From Phyllobacterium endophyticum (GTDB lineage Bacteria; Pseudomonadota; Alphaproteobacteria; Rhizobiales; Rhizobiaceae), in the NCBI RefSeq assembly GCF_003010935.1, contig NZ_PGGN01000003.1, positions 372,001 to 436,000 of the forward strand: DNA of 64,000 nucleotides, read 5' to 3'. Position 1 is the stretch's first letter, and every line of letters starts with the position of its first letter. This document shows, in pieces, positions 52,112 through 61,009 of this stretch. A model generated the notes under the pieces. It was not told the DNA's origin and searched no databases. It was given only the letters and a program-made list of their open reading frames with translations. Position numbers and translations under genes: made by a program.

Positions 52112-52869
52112 ACCTCTATGCCATCAAGGCGATCTACCTGTTCGAGATGCATCGCACCTGGCGCACGATCATGCAGAGCGTCATATCGCCAGTCATTTCC
52201 ACAAGCCTCTATTTCGTCGTGTTCGGCTCGGCTATCGGCGGGCGCATTCCGGAAATCAGCGGTGTCAGTTATGGCGCGTTCATCGTACCCGGACTGATCA
52301 TGCTGTCGCTGCTGACGCAGAGCATCTCCAACGCTTCATTTGGCATTTATTTTCCAAAGTTCGTCGGCACGATCTACGAGCTTCTTTCAGCACCCGTATC
52401 CTATCTGGAAATCGTCATCGCCTATGTGGGCGCCGCGGCGACCAAGTCGATCATTCTCGGCGTCATTATCCTCGGCACCGCCGCGCTGTTCGTGCCGCTG
52501 AGGATCGATCATCCCTTCATGATGCTGCTCTTCCTGGTATTGACGGCCGTTACCTTCAGCCTGTTCGGCTTCATCATCGGCATATGGGCGGACGGCTTTG
52601 AAAAACTGCAGCTTGTACCGCTGATGATCATCACGCCACTGACCTTTCTTGGCGGCAGTTTCTATTCCATCGAAATGCTGCCGCCCTTCTGGCAGAAGGT
52701 GACGCTGTTCAACCCGGTCGTATATCTGATCAGCGGCTTCCGCTGGAGCTTTTTCAGCCTCTCGGATGTGCATATCGGCATCAGCCTCGCCATGACCGCG
52801 GCATTTCTTCTGGCCTGTATCTTGCTGCTGCGCTGGATCTTCAAGACGGGATACAGACTTAAAAGTTAG
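52108..52869 (+). CDS. ABC-2-type exporter permease
   Basis: 253 residues with six hydrophobic segments, the ABC-2 membrane type. [20 protein letters not shown] near residue 37, [20 protein letters not shown] near 75 and [20 protein letters not shown] near 172 match the family's conserved loops. It pairs with the ATPase to form a two-gene exporter. The next gene downstream is on the opposite strand. Confidence 0.9.
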   Translation: MNLYAIKAIYLFEMHRTWRTIMQSVISPVISTSLYFVVFGSAIGGRIPEISGVSYGAFIVPGLIMLSLLTQSISNASFGIYFPKFVGTIYELLSAPVSYLEIVIAYVGAAATKSIILGVIILGTAALFVPLRIDHPFMMLLFLVLTAVTFSLFGFIIGIWADGFEKLQLVPLMIITPLTFLGGSFYSIEMLPPFWQKVTLFNPVVYLISGFRWSFFSLSDVHIGISLAMTAAFLLACILLLRWIFKTGYRLKS

Positions 52870-52881
52870 GGTGCACGGTCA

Positions 52882-53309
52882 CTAGGCGATCAGGTGAAGG
52901 TTATCTTTTCCACCGGCCACAGCGTCGGTCACCAAGCGCCGGTCAAAAGTTGCCAATTGACCTTCATTGGATCGTGCAAGTGCAAGAAGGTAGGTGTCTG
53001 TAATCTGACTTGAAATCAGCAGCCTCGACGGATCAGGTTTGACTTCATAAGGCTGATACTGTCCCGCCAGAACTCATGGCGAGACCTGGACATAAAAATT
53101 GCCAACGACGACGCAATGGCAGCTGGAGAACCGGGCAATTTGGATAGCGCGGGTCTCCGATAATGCGAAACGACGCCATTCTCCGTAACGGGGCAGGTGG
53201 CCCAAGCGGTCTGACCAATTTCTGCGAACCAGTTGCGCGCGGAATTGTGATGAATATGGGCTGGGTCAAATAATGCGATCAGAACATTGACGTCGAGCAA
53301 AAATGCCAT
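52882..53309 (-). pseudogene. VapC-type PIN-domain toxin, frameshifted
   Basis: The first 85 residues (LLDVNVLIALFDPAHIHHNS, with the catalytic Asp at the start) are a good PIN-domain N-terminus. Near 53047-53052 the frame breaks; the rest (EVKPDPSRLLISSQITDTYL, then ATFDRRLVTDAVAGGKDNLH) continues intact one base out of frame and ends at a TAG at 52882. Restoring a single lost base would give a normal 142-residue VapC ribonuclease with its C-terminal acidic residues. The damage is slight and recent. The partner antitoxin upstream is intact. A sequencing error cannot be excluded. Confidence 0.85.
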
Positions 53310-53536
53310 CAGGACGTTTCATCGCGCAACTGATTGACGAATTCCATCGTGACCGGAGTGCCATCCTTTACAACAAGCAGTGGTACGCCGTTGCGCTCGC
53401 TTGTGTTGGCGACAGCCGTCTGCAGGGATTTCCGGGCAAGCATCGAAATGACCTCGCCGATTGTCTTGTTTTCGAGTTCCGCCAGCCCTTTTGCTGCCGC
53501 AAGCACGTCGTCATCGATAGCTAGTGTGGTTCGCAT
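53309..53536 (-). CDS. VapB-type antitoxin
   Basis: 75 residues from the ATG at 53536. The N-terminal RTTLAIDDDVLAAAKGLAE is a ribbon-helix-helix fold typical of VapB antitoxins. It ends in the first base of the toxin start (TGATG), the usual coupled arrangement. The open frame begins nine codons further upstream. Confidence 0.82.
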   Translation of the reverse strand: MRTTLAIDDDVLAAAKGLAELENKTIGEVISMLARKSLQTAVANTSERNGVPLLVVKDGTPVTMEFVNQLRDETS

Positions 53537-53598
53537 CGCATTCGCTCCAGCATCACGCATCAAACATCATGCTCCATCTTTCATGTGAATTTCAAGAA

Positions 53599-54054
53599 TC
53601 ATCGGCTGTCATGTAACCTCTCCAACGCGGCCAATCCTGCTATCAGTCCGCTTTCGCCTCGTTTCCCGAGATGCGCAAGCAGTTCGGTTTCGAATTGATG
53701 CGCGACCTTGGCAAGCTCGGCATAGGCCTTGCGCCCGGCTGACGTGAGTTCCAGATTCTCGATGCGCCTGTCGCTCCCGTCGCGTTTGCGCCGCAGCCAG
53801 CGGCGCTTCTCGAGGGCCAGGACTGCTCTTGAAACTTTGGTCTTGTGCATGGAGGAATGGGTGCCGATTACTGTGGCAGTCGCGGTGCCGAATTGACCAA
53901 GTGTCGCCAGCGTGCGCCATTCGGGCCGCGTCAACCCGTACTGCTCGCGGTAAAGCCTGGCGAAACGTTGACTGACCGCCTCTGCCGCCTTGTTGAGGCG
54001 GTAGGGTATGAAATTCTCCAGCACCAGCGGCGGCGCCTTCTCGTCCCTGATCAT
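53599..54054 (-). CDS. MarR-family regulator, likely of the homogentisate operon
   Basis: 151 residues. A winged-helix DNA-binding domain is seen at YGLTRPEWRTLATLGQFGTA (near 39) and HSSMHKTKVSRAVLALEKRR (near 66), followed by the wing RRKRDGSDRRIENLELTSAG. It is divergent from hmgA, a common arrangement for the MarR regulator of homogentisate genes. A matching inverted repeat lies in the shared promoter. Confidence 0.85.
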   Translation of the reverse strand: MIRDEKAPPLVLENFIPYRLNKAAEAVSQRFARLYREQYGLTRPEWRTLATLGQFGTATATVIGTHSSMHKTKVSRAVLALEKRRWLRRKRDGSDRRIENLELTSAGRKAYAELAKVAHQFETELLAHLGKRGESGLIAGLAALERLHDSR

Positions 54055-54078
54055 AGCAATCTCCCCATTTGCCGTTGA

Positions 54079-54111
54079 TAGTTACAAAATAGATCGTCAC
54101 AATTGCAACTA
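54079..54111. promoter_or_regulatory. Interrupted inverted repeat in the marR / hmgA promoter
   Basis: TAGTTACAA (54079-54087) and TTGCAACTA (54103-54111) are inverted copies with one mismatch around 15 bases. The spacing of about 24 bases between arm centres puts them on the same DNA face. It lies 25 bases from the MarR start and about 100 before hmgA, as expected for an operator. Confidence 0.6.
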
Positions 54112-54210
54112 GTACCCGGTTTCCCATTCGGCCGGAGCGTAGAGAACCCGCCTCGCGGTCCGGCATCACCAGGAATGCATAATGTGGTACCAATATCGGG
54201 AGGTACGATC

Positions 54211-55542
54211 ATGACCCTTCATTACATGCCGGGTTTCGGCAATGATTTCGAAACCGAATCTCTGCCGGGAGCCTTGCCACAGGGGCAAAATTCGCCGCAG
54301 CGCTGCGCCTACGGGCTCTATGCAGAACAATTGTCCGGCTCGCCGTTCACCGCTCCCCGCGGTATCAACGAACGCTCCTGGCTCTATCGTATCAGGCCTT
54401 CCGTCAAGCATGGCGGGCGGTTCAGCCCGGCAAGACGCCAGCACTGGAAGACCGCGCCCAATCTCGATGATCATGAGCTCCCCATCGGCCAGCTGCGCTG
54501 GAACCCGACGCCGATGCCGAACGAGCCCACCAAGTTCATCGACGGCATCCGCACCATGACCACGGCAGGCGACGTCCATGGCCAGGCGGGCATGGCGGCG
54601 CACGTCTATGCTTTCAACCGCAATATGGAAGACGACTATTTCTTCAATGCCGATGGCGAGATGCTGCTGGTCCCCGAGAAGGGGCGCCTCAGCATCTTCA
54701 CCGAGATGGGTATCATCGAAATCGAGCCCTCGGAAATCTGCGTGATACCGCGCGGCATGATGTTCAAGGTTGCCGCTCTTGATGAGGAAGCCCGCGGCTA
54801 TATCTGCGAAAACTATGGCGCGAAGTTCTCGCTGCCGGACCGGGGCCCGATCGGCGCCAATTGTCTTGCCAATCCGCGTGACTTCAAGACACCCGTCGCC
54901 GCCTTCGAAGACAAGGAGACGGCGTGCCGCCTTCATGTCAAATGGTGCGGCAAGTTTTACGAAACGCTACTGGATCATTCACCCCTTGACGTGGTCGCAT
55001 GGCATGGCAATTACGCGCCATACAAATACGACCTGCGGACTTTTTCGCCCGTCGGCGCCATTCTGTTCGATCATCCGGATCCGTCTATCTTCACGGTTCT
55101 GACCGCACCATCCGGCGAAGAGGGCACGGCAAACGTTGATTTCGTCATTTTCCCGCCACGCTGGCTGGTGGCCGAGCATAGTTTCCGGCCGCCGTGGTAT
55201 CACCGCAATATCATGTCGGAATTCATGGGGCTGGTATATGGTCAGTATGACGCCAAGCAGGAGGGGTTCGTGCCCGGCGGTATGAGCCTGCACAACATGA
55301 TGCTGGCACATGGTCCCGACGCGATGGGGTTTAACAAGGCTTCCACGGTGGAACTCAAGCCGCAGCGCCTGGAGAATACTCTGGCATTCATGTTCGAGAC
55401 CCGTTTCCCGCAGCACCTGACGCGCTTTGCCGCAGAACTGGAAACGCTTCAGGACAATTATGCCGATTGCTGGAAAGATCTGAGGAAACGGTTCGACGGA
55501 ACACCGGAGGGAGACTGGTCAGAGGAGATCAAGAGCAAATGA
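54211..55542 (+). CDS. hmgA: Homogentisate 1,2-dioxygenase
   Basis: Iron(II) ring-cleavage enzyme that converts homogentisate to maleylacetoacetate in tyrosine breakdown. 443 residues from the ATG at 54211, which follows a gggaggt ribosome site. It begins with the family N-terminus [20 protein letters not shown]. The iron site is expected in [20 protein letters not shown] near residue 330 (His and Glu) and in [14 protein letters not shown] near 357 (two His). The stop overlaps the next start (ATGA). Confidence 0.96.
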   Translation: MTLHYMPGFGNDFETESLPGALPQGQNSPQRCAYGLYAEQLSGSPFTAPRGINERSWLYRIRPSVKHGGRFSPARRQHWKTAPNLDDHELPIGQLRWNPTPMPNEPTKFIDGIRTMTTAGDVHGQAGMAAHVYAFNRNMEDDYFFNADGEMLLVPEKGRLSIFTEMGIIEIEPSEICVIPRGMMFKVAALDEEARGYICENYGAKFSLPDRGPIGANCLANPRDFKTPVAAFEDKETACRLHVKWCGKFYETLLDHSPLDVVAWHGNYAPYKYDLRTFSPVGAILFDHPDPSIFTVLTAPSGEEGTANVDFVIFPPRWLVAEHSFRPPWYHRNIMSEFMGLVYGQYDAKQEGFVPGGMSLHNMMLAHGPDAMGFNKASTVELKPQRLENTLAFMFETRFPQHLTRFAAELETLQDNYADCWKDLRKRFDGTPEGDWSEEIKSK

Positions 55543-56558
55543 AACTCGCCTCACTGAACGATGGCACGCGCGACGGCAGGCTGGTGGTCGTGACGAAGGA
55601 CCTGACGAGGTACACCGATGCTTCGTTTCTCGTGCCGACCCTCCAATCGGCGGTCGACAATTGGGCGCGTATCTCCCCGCATCTCGAAGCGCTGGCCGGA
55701 AGCCTCGAACTCGGCGCGGTGCCGTCCCAACGCTTCCACGAACACGATGCCCTGTCGCCATTGCCTCGCGCATTTCAGTGGGCGGACGGCTCCGCCTATG
55801 TCAATCACGTTGAGCTGGTGCGCAAGGCGCGTGGAGCCGGGATGCCGGAAAGCTTCTGGACAGACCCGTTGATCTACCAGGGCGGATCGGACAGTTTTCT
55901 CCGACCACGCGAGCCGATCCGCGTGGCAGATGAAGCCTATGGAATAGATATGGAGGGCGAGGTCGCCGTCATCGTCGACGACGTGCGCATTGGCGTCACA
56001 ATTGACGAGGCGCGTGCTGCAATCCGCCTCGTCATGCTTGTCAATGATGTCAGTTTGCGCGGGTTGATCCCGGACGAACTTGCCAAGGGCTTCGGCTTCT
56101 TCCAGTCCAAACCATCGTCGGCGTTTTCACCCGTTGCCGTAACGCCGGACGAGCTCGGCGATGCATGGGATGGCAGCAAGGTTCACCTGCCCCTGAGCGT
56201 TGACCTGAACGGCAGGGCTTTTGGCCGGGCAAACGCCGGTGTCGACATGACCTTTGATTTCCCGGCGCTGATCGCCCATGCGGCGAGGACAAGGCCGCTG
56301 TGTGCGGGAACCATCATCGGCTCCGGCACGGTTTCCAACAAACGCGATGGAGCACCGGGCAAGCCTGTCGAAGAGGGCGGCGTGGGCTACTCGTGCCTTG
56401 CGGAACTGCGCATGATCGAAACGATCGATGAAGGCGAACCACGAACGCCGTTCCTGCGCTTCGGTGATCTGGTCCGCATCGAGATGAAGGACGCCTATGG
56501 CCACTCGATCTTCGGCGCCATCGAACAACAGGTCATCAATTACGGGCGCGAGGCATGA
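55539..56558 (+). CDS. fahA: Fumarylacetoacetase-family hydrolase
   Basis: Last step of the homogentisate pathway: cleaves fumarylacetoacetate to fumarate and acetoacetate. 339 residues, the common bacterial two-domain form. The active site lies in [20 protein letters not shown] near residue 138 (metal Glu residues), [20 protein letters not shown] near 165 (Asp) and [20 protein letters not shown] near 258. It is coupled on both sides by ATGA overlaps. Confidence 0.92.
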   Translation: MKLASLNDGTRDGRLVVVTKDLTRYTDASFLVPTLQSAVDNWARISPHLEALAGSLELGAVPSQRFHEHDALSPLPRAFQWADGSAYVNHVELVRKARGAGMPESFWTDPLIYQGGSDSFLRPREPIRVADEAYGIDMEGEVAVIVDDVRIGVTIDEARAAIRLVMLVNDVSLRGLIPDELAKGFGFFQSKPSSAFSPVAVTPDELGDAWDGSKVHLPLSVDLNGRAFGRANAGVDMTFDFPALIAHAARTRPLCAGTIIGSGTVSNKRDGAPGKPVEEGGVGYSCLAELRMIETIDEGEPRTPFLRFGDLVRIEMKDAYGHSIFGAIEQQVINYGREA

Positions 56559-57202
56559 ACGACGGCATCGTTCTTTATGACTATTGGCGTTCGTCTGCGA
56601 GCTACCGCGTCCGCATAGCTCTCAACAGTCTCGGTCTTGAATACGAAACTGTTCCTGTCAATCTTCTAAAGGATGAGCACAAGGGCGCTGACAATCTCAG
56701 CCGCAATCCGCAAGGCCTCGTGCCGACACTCGCCATGGATGGGCGGATGATGACGCAGTCCCTCGCCATCATCGAATATCTCGACGAGATCTACCTTGCC
56801 GCCGGGTTTCTGCCGCAGGATCCAGCCGGGCGGCAACGGGTGAGGGCGCTTTCCTATGCCATCGCCATGGAGATCCACCCCGTGTGCAATATGGGGGTCA
56901 TGGCGCATGTCCTGCTTGTGACCGAAGGCGGCGACAAGGTTCGCACCGCGTGGATGCGCAAGTTCATCGCCGAGGGTCTGGCGGCTTTCGAGGCGATGCT
57001 GGACCATCCGGACACCGGGAAATTCTGCCACGGCGACAAGCCCGGCATGGCTGACTTCTGCCTCGTGCCGCAAGTCTACAATGCCAAGCGTTGGGGCGTG
57101 AAAACCGGCGGCTTCAAACGCGTTAGCGCCATCGTAAAACGCTGCCGGGCTCTCGCCGCATTTGCGGCGGCACATCCCGACAAGGTGAAGCCTGGCCTTT
57201 GA
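56555..57202 (+). CDS. maiA: Maleylacetoacetate isomerase (zeta-class glutathione transferase)
   Basis: Glutathione-dependent isomerase, 215 residues. The zeta-class signature YDYWRSSASYRVRIALNSLG is at residues 8-27, with the SSxS motif that binds glutathione; NPQGLVPTLAMDGRMMTQSL near residue 50 completes the thioredoxin-fold domain. The helical C-terminal domain spans about residues 85-215. It ends the hmgA-fahA-maiA operon. Confidence 0.95.
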   Translation: MNDGIVLYDYWRSSASYRVRIALNSLGLEYETVPVNLLKDEHKGADNLSRNPQGLVPTLAMDGRMMTQSLAIIEYLDEIYLAAGFLPQDPAGRQRVRALSYAIAMEIHPVCNMGVMAHVLLVTEGGDKVRTAWMRKFIAEGLAAFEAMLDHPDTGKFCHGDKPGMADFCLVPQVYNAKRWGVKTGGFKRVSAIVKRCRALAAFAAAHPDKVKPGL

Positions 57203-57211
57203 CGACGCAAA

Positions 57212-57589
57212 TCAGACGACCATGACGTCATAGCGGCGGAATATCGTATCTGATGTGAGGATGGTGAGACTTTCGACCTGGGCTTGAGCAATGAGTAACC
57301 GGTCGAATGGATCCCGGTGGTGATCGCCAAGGTGCTCCGTGCGCGCGGCATGGCGTTCATTGATCGCCAGGAACGGAATATTGCGTGATTTCACCGCGTC
57401 TACGATGTCGCCGTTCAAGACAGGCTTGCCTAACGCTCGCTTCTTGGCGATCTCCCATATGGATACAGCGCTCACAACAAGGGCGTCGCCTTGGTGCAAT
57501 ATTTGCCTCTGCCGTTTGGAAAGTCTGGGATCATCGCTGACGGCCCACAGCAATAGGTGCGTATCGATGAGTAGAGCGGGCGGCTCACT
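57212..57589 (-). pseudogene. PIN-domain toxin without a usable start codon
   Basis: The open frame begins at 57589 right after a TGA and reads SEPPALLIDTHLLLWAVSDD, with the catalytic PIN Asp, on to RDPFDRLLIAQAQVESLTIL and the C-terminal TSDTIFRRYD. There is no ATG, GTG or TTG ahead of the catalytic Asp; the first TTG (57553) comes after it and would remove it. The GTG overlapping the antitoxin stop is one base out of frame, which suggests a lost or gained base near the start. Recoding or an unusual start cannot be ruled out. Confidence 0.7.
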
Positions 57590-57815
57590 TCACATACTCG
57601 TCCCACTCGGGAGCAAGTTCATCGAAATCATCGGATATTTCCACTTGCCCCGTCATCGAGCCTATCAAACTACCAGGCTTTTTATGCGGGCCGGACAAGG
57701 GGGAAATGGTGGCAACAGCTTTACCATGCCGTGTCAGCACGATCTCCTCGCCCGATTGCGCGCGGGTAATCAGTTCAGAAAATTTCGCTTTGGCTTCAGC
57801 GATAGAGATGTTCAC
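57585..57815 (-). CDS. Phd/YefM-type antitoxin
   Basis: 76 residues from a GTG with aggag 7 bases ahead. NISIAEAKAKFSELITRAQS and the following GEEIVLTRHGKAVATISPL are classic Phd/YefM features; the C-terminal part EISDDFDELAPEWDEYVK is the toxin-binding tail. It lies directly upstream of the PIN-domain frame. An ATG 11 codons further upstream is possible but has no ribosome site. Confidence 0.85.
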   Translation of the reverse strand: MNISIAEAKAKFSELITRAQSGEEIVLTRHGKAVATISPLSGPHKKPGSLIGSMTGQVEISDDFDELAPEWDEYVK

Positions 57816-58012
57816 AGCAAAACTCCTGATGACCGTAATTTGGGTCATAATCGAGCCGAATGCAACGTTTGAACTGGAGCCTGTTGAGATTCATGTCACG
57901 GCGGGCGTCAACGGTGGTTTTCGAGCCCCGGACCGAGCCTACATTCGGTACCTGAGCACCGGAGCGCAAAAGAACGCCGTTGGACGGCCATGGCACGAAG
58001 TAACGACAGGCT

Positions 58013-59125
58013 CTACTCCGCTGCCGCGATTTTTATTATACCGCGGCGGATTTGATCCTCCTCGATAGACTCGAACAGAGCACGAAAATTGCCCTCGCCG
58101 AAGCCTTCGTCGCCCTTGCGCTGGATGAATTCGAAGAAGATCGGGCCGATCACGGTCTTAGAAAATATTTGCAGCAATATCCTGGTCATGCCGCCATCGA
58201 CCACGCCTTCGCCATCGATGAGAATTCCGTGCTTTTTCATGCGTTCGATCGGCTCGTCATGGCCGTTCACGCGGTCATGCGACTTCTCGTAGTAAGTCTC
58301 GGGCGGACCGGGCATGAACTTCAAGCCATTGTCCGCAAGCTTGTCGGTCGCATCGTAGATCGCCTCGGTACCGACAGCGATGTGCTGGATGCCTTCGCCC
58401 TTGTACTTGCGTAGATATTCCTCGATCTGGCTCTTGTCATCCGTGGACTCGTTCAGCGGAATGCGGATTTTTCCGCAAGGCGAAGTGATCGCCCGGGATA
58501 CGAGACCGGTAAACCTGCCGGCAATATCGAAGAAATGGATTTGCCTGAAGCCAAAGAGTTCGCGATAAAATGCCCACCACTTGTCCATATTGCCGCGATA
58601 GACATTGTGCGTCAGGTGGTCGAGATAATAAAATCCAACACCTTCGGGCTTGGGGTCACGCTCGCCCAGCCATTCGAATTCAGCCTCATAGGCCGAACCC
58701 CTGTCGCCATAGGTCTCGATAAAGTACAGCAGCGATCCGCCAATGCCGACGATCGCTGGAACGTCCAGCGCCTTGTCGTCGCCCTCATAGGGTGTCGCGC
58801 CTTTTGCCACCGCGTGCTCGAAAGCGTGCCTGGCATCGACCACACGCCAGGCCATGGACGGTGCACATGGCCCATGTTTTTCCACGAATTTCGTCGCATG
58901 CGAGCCAGGCTCGGCATTAAGGATGTAGTTGATATCGCCCTGCCGCCAGACAGCAATCTTTTTGGTCCGGTGTCGCGCCACCGCGACATAGCCCATGCGG
59001 GTAAAAAGCTCTTCCAGCTTCTCCGGCTCTGGATGGGAGAATTCGACGAACTCGAAGCCATCCGTGCCGGCGGGGTTGTCTTTGGAAATCTCTGCCTTCG
59101 GTGCGTCGTGCGGAAACGGGCCCAT
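58013..59125 (-). CDS. hppD: 4-Hydroxyphenylpyruvate dioxygenase
   Basis: Iron(II) enzyme that turns 4-hydroxyphenylpyruvate into homogentisate, feeding HmgA. 370 residues from the ATG at 59125 preceded by ggagg. It has two vicinal-oxygen-chelate halves; iron ligands are expected in YYLDHLTHNVYRGNMDKWWA near residue 175 (His), EGIQHIAVGTEAIYDATDKL near 253 (His) and IFFEFIQRKGDEGFGEGNFR near 335 (Glu). It is divergent from the Lrp/AsnC gene and separate from hmgA-fahA-maiA by the toxin-antitoxin debris. Confidence 0.95.
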   Translation of the reverse strand: MGPFPHDAPKAEISKDNPAGTDGFEFVEFSHPEPEKLEELFTRMGYVAVARHRTKKIAVWRQGDINYILNAEPGSHATKFVEKHGPCAPSMAWRVVDARHAFEHAVAKGATPYEGDDKALDVPAIVGIGGSLLYFIETYGDRGSAYEAEFEWLGERDPKPEGVGFYYLDHLTHNVYRGNMDKWWAFYRELFGFRQIHFFDIAGRFTGLVSRAITSPCGKIRIPLNESTDDKSQIEEYLRKYKGEGIQHIAVGTEAIYDATDKLADNGLKFMPGPPETYYEKSHDRVNGHDEPIERMKKHGILIDGEGVVDGGMTRILLQIFSKTVIGPIFFEFIQRKGDEGFGEGNFRALFESIEEDQIRRGIIKIAAAE

Positions 59126-59207
59126 GTCATCCTCCATCAAGAAGACACATTATCGCGCGGATCGCCTGCAATGTGCTTGCATTTCACGGCTTCGTACACC
59201 TAGTATC

Positions 59208-59222
59208 TGCACGTTCCGTGCA
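59208..59222. promoter_or_regulatory. Inverted repeat in the hppD / lrp divergent promoter
   Basis: TGCACG-TTC-CGTGCA: perfect 6-base arms around a 3-base centre, 24 bases before the Lrp-type start and 82 before hppD. Lrp/AsnC operators are 15-base palindromes, so the length and place fit. Confidence 0.65.
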
Positions 59223-59245
59223 TAAACTTATGAAAAGGTGCATGA

Positions 59246-59707
59246 ATGAGCCAGCTCGACGCTGCGGACCGCAAAATACTCATCTGCCTGCAGGAGGATG
59301 GACGCCTGACGAACAATGAACTGTCCGAGCGCATCAACCTTTCGCCTTCGCAATGTTCGCGACGCCGCTCGCGGTTGGAGGAAGAGGGATACATTCGCGG
59401 CTACCGGGCAGAAATAGACCGGGAAAAGCTCGGACTTGGGATCGTCAACATCATCTCGGTGACCTTGGCGACGCATAATCGTGACAACGCCCGGCACTTT
59501 TCGGAGCTGATCTCGCGCTTGCCCCAAGTGATGGAGGCGCATGCGCTGACGGGCGAGATGGATTATTTCATCAAGGTGGTGACGCCGGATCTGCGCGCGC
59601 TATCGGCCTTCGTCAACGAAATTCTGTTGCCGCACGAATCCGTCCAGAACGTCAAAACCGCCATTGTCCTCGACACATTGAAGGAAGATGGACGCCTGCC
59701 GATCTGA
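59246..59707 (+). CDS. Lrp/AsnC-family transcriptional regulator
   Basis: 153 residues. The N-terminal helix-turn-helix is LDAADRKILICLQEDGRLTN through INLSPSQCSRRRSRLEEEGY; the C-terminal RAM ligand domain has HALTGEMDYFIKVVTPDLRA near residue 105. It is divergent from hppD. Lrp-type regulators in this position typically respond to an aromatic amino acid, so activation of hppD by tyrosine or phenylalanine is a fair inference. Confidence 0.88.
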   Translation: MSQLDAADRKILICLQEDGRLTNNELSERINLSPSQCSRRRSRLEEEGYIRGYRAEIDREKLGLGIVNIISVTLATHNRDNARHFSELISRLPQVMEAHALTGEMDYFIKVVTPDLRALSAFVNEILLPHESVQNVKTAIVLDTLKEDGRLPI

Positions 59708-59787
59708 TCGAGTGACATCGACCCTCTAGAACTGAGTATGAACACCGAATTATAAACGGTATCAACATGTGTGTTTTGGAGATCAAC

Positions 59788-60031
59788 ATGCAGGGCGTTG
59801 AAGCCGGTCGTCGTGAGCGTTTCCGACCTCAAGAAAAGTCCGACAGCCATTATGCATGAGGCGAATGGTGAGTCCGTAGCTGGCTCAACCACAATTGCAT
59901 CATGGCCTATATGGTCCCGGCAGACGTTTATGAAACTATGCTCGATAGGCTCGACGATCTCTATCTGGCCGAAATTAGTCAAATCCCGTTCTGGTGAGAA
60001 GGGCATTCCCGTCGACATCAATGACCATTGA
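59788..60031 (+). pseudogene. Phd/RelB-type antitoxin with several frameshifts
   Basis: Pieces of one short protein lie in three frames: MQ, then ALKPVVVSVSDLKKSPTAIM (59796 on), then VLNHNCIMAYMVPADVYETM with LDRLDDLYLAEI, then VKSRSGEKGIPVDIND. At least three single-base shifts are needed to join them. The pieces match the small antitoxins of the StbD/Phd/RelB type that precede RelE-like toxins. The toxin remnant starts 11 bases before its end. Confidence 0.8.
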
Positions 60032-60296
60032 GCTTGGGTTTCTACCTTCAGCACGCAAGGAGTGGGACAAGCTGGGGCGAGCATCCGTCCTCAATTCGTC
60101 CAAAAGCTGAAAGAATGGCTAACTAGCCCGCGCGTGTCGAGCGCTGCACGGCATTCCCGACCACTACAAGATCAAGCTGCGTCGAGCGGGCTGTCGGCTT
60201 GTGTACCGCGTGAATGATGAGACCGTAACCGTGCTGGTCGTTGCTTTAGGCAAAGGCGAACAAAACCAGATCCATGACGCAGCGAAGACGCGCTAG
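60021..60296 (+). pseudogene. RelE-type toxin, frameshifted
   Basis: Starts MTIELGFLPSARKEWDKLG, then changes frame for IRPQFVQKLKEWLTSPRV and again for LHGIPDHYKIKLRRAGCRLV, YRVNDETVTVLVVALGKGEQ and a final TAG. These pieces are a complete RelE/StbE mRNA interferase of about 90 residues, including the HYKIKLRRAG and VYRV core, but two shifts break it. It is convergent with the PdeM gene, overlapping its stop by four bases. Confidence 0.85.
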
Positions 60297-61009
60297 AAAA
60301 ACAGCGCTGTTCTCAGCATAGGATAGACGCGCGCCTGTCCAAGCATATAGGCCGTCATCGCCTTTGCATCAAAAAGCCCCTGAAATGCGCGGCCGAGTAT
60401 GTTCATGCCGCCCGCATAGGCGCCGAATGCCGGCATGATCATGCGCGATTGATCGCTGACGAAACAGCGTCGTTGCACCGCCTGTCCGCGCCGAACCACC
60501 TTGGCCGCGGGGTGCAGATGCCCGGCGATCTCGCCTGGACTTGCCTTCTTCGACGGCTCGTGCCGGAAGGTGAGATTGCCGAGTGCAAGCTCCGAAAAGG
60601 TTTCGCCCGGCAAGTCGGCCGGATGCTCCGGATCGTGGTTGCCGGTTATCCATATCCACTCGCGCCCGGCCATGAGGGCGGCGAGCTCCGCCGCATAGCG
60701 CGCCGGCAGCCGCGCGGCCGCCTGTCCGTCGTGAAAACTGTCGCCAAGGCTGATGACGCAGGCCGGCTCGTAACGTGCAATGATCCTGGCCAGCGCGGTT
60801 AGCGTTGTTGCCGTATCGTAGGGGGGTAGCATCATGCCGCGCCGGGCAAAGGACGAGCCCTTTTCGAAATGCAGGTCGGAGACGATGAGTATGCGGTCGT
60901 CTTCGAGGTATAACGCGCCCGACGGATCGCAGACCCCGCCATGTCCGGCCACAACGACATCCGCCGTCCCGTGCAAAGCTGTCCTGATCGTCTGGAATGC
61001 CGCGCTCAT
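60293..61009 (-). CDS. pdeM: Ligase-associated DNA damage response endonuclease PdeM
   Basis: Calcineurin-type metallophosphoesterase, 238 residues. Metal-site motifs in order: LIVSDLHFEKGSS (Asp, His) near residue 41, SLGDSFHDG (Asp) near 87, WITGNHDPE (Asn, His) near 118, and AGHLHPAAKVV near 160. In alpha- and other proteobacteria this gene lies with an Lhr-type helicase, an MBL-fold exonuclease and an ATP-dependent DNA ligase. Two of those partners adjoin it here. It is coupled to the helicase by ATGA. Confidence 0.9.
   Translation of the reverse strand: MSAAFQTIRTALHGTADVVVAGHGGVCDPSGALYLEDDRILIVSDLHFEKGSSFARRGMMLPPYDTATTLTALARIIARYEPACVISLGDSFHDGQAAARLPARYAAELAALMAGREWIWITGNHDPEHPADLPGETFSELALGNLTFRHEPSKKASPGEIAGHLHPAAKVVRRGQAVQRRCFVSDQSRMIMPAFGAYAGGMNILGRAFQGLFDAKAMTAYMLGQARVYPMLRTALFF

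Noticed and set aside
51185-52869. nodIJ nodulation-factor exporter
   Set aside because: The ATPase-permease build is the same, but there are no nod genes or nod box, and the family is broad.
57880-57960. A gcgagcccc-type stretch that suggests a tRNA T-arm
   Set aside because: No cloverleaf could be formed around it.
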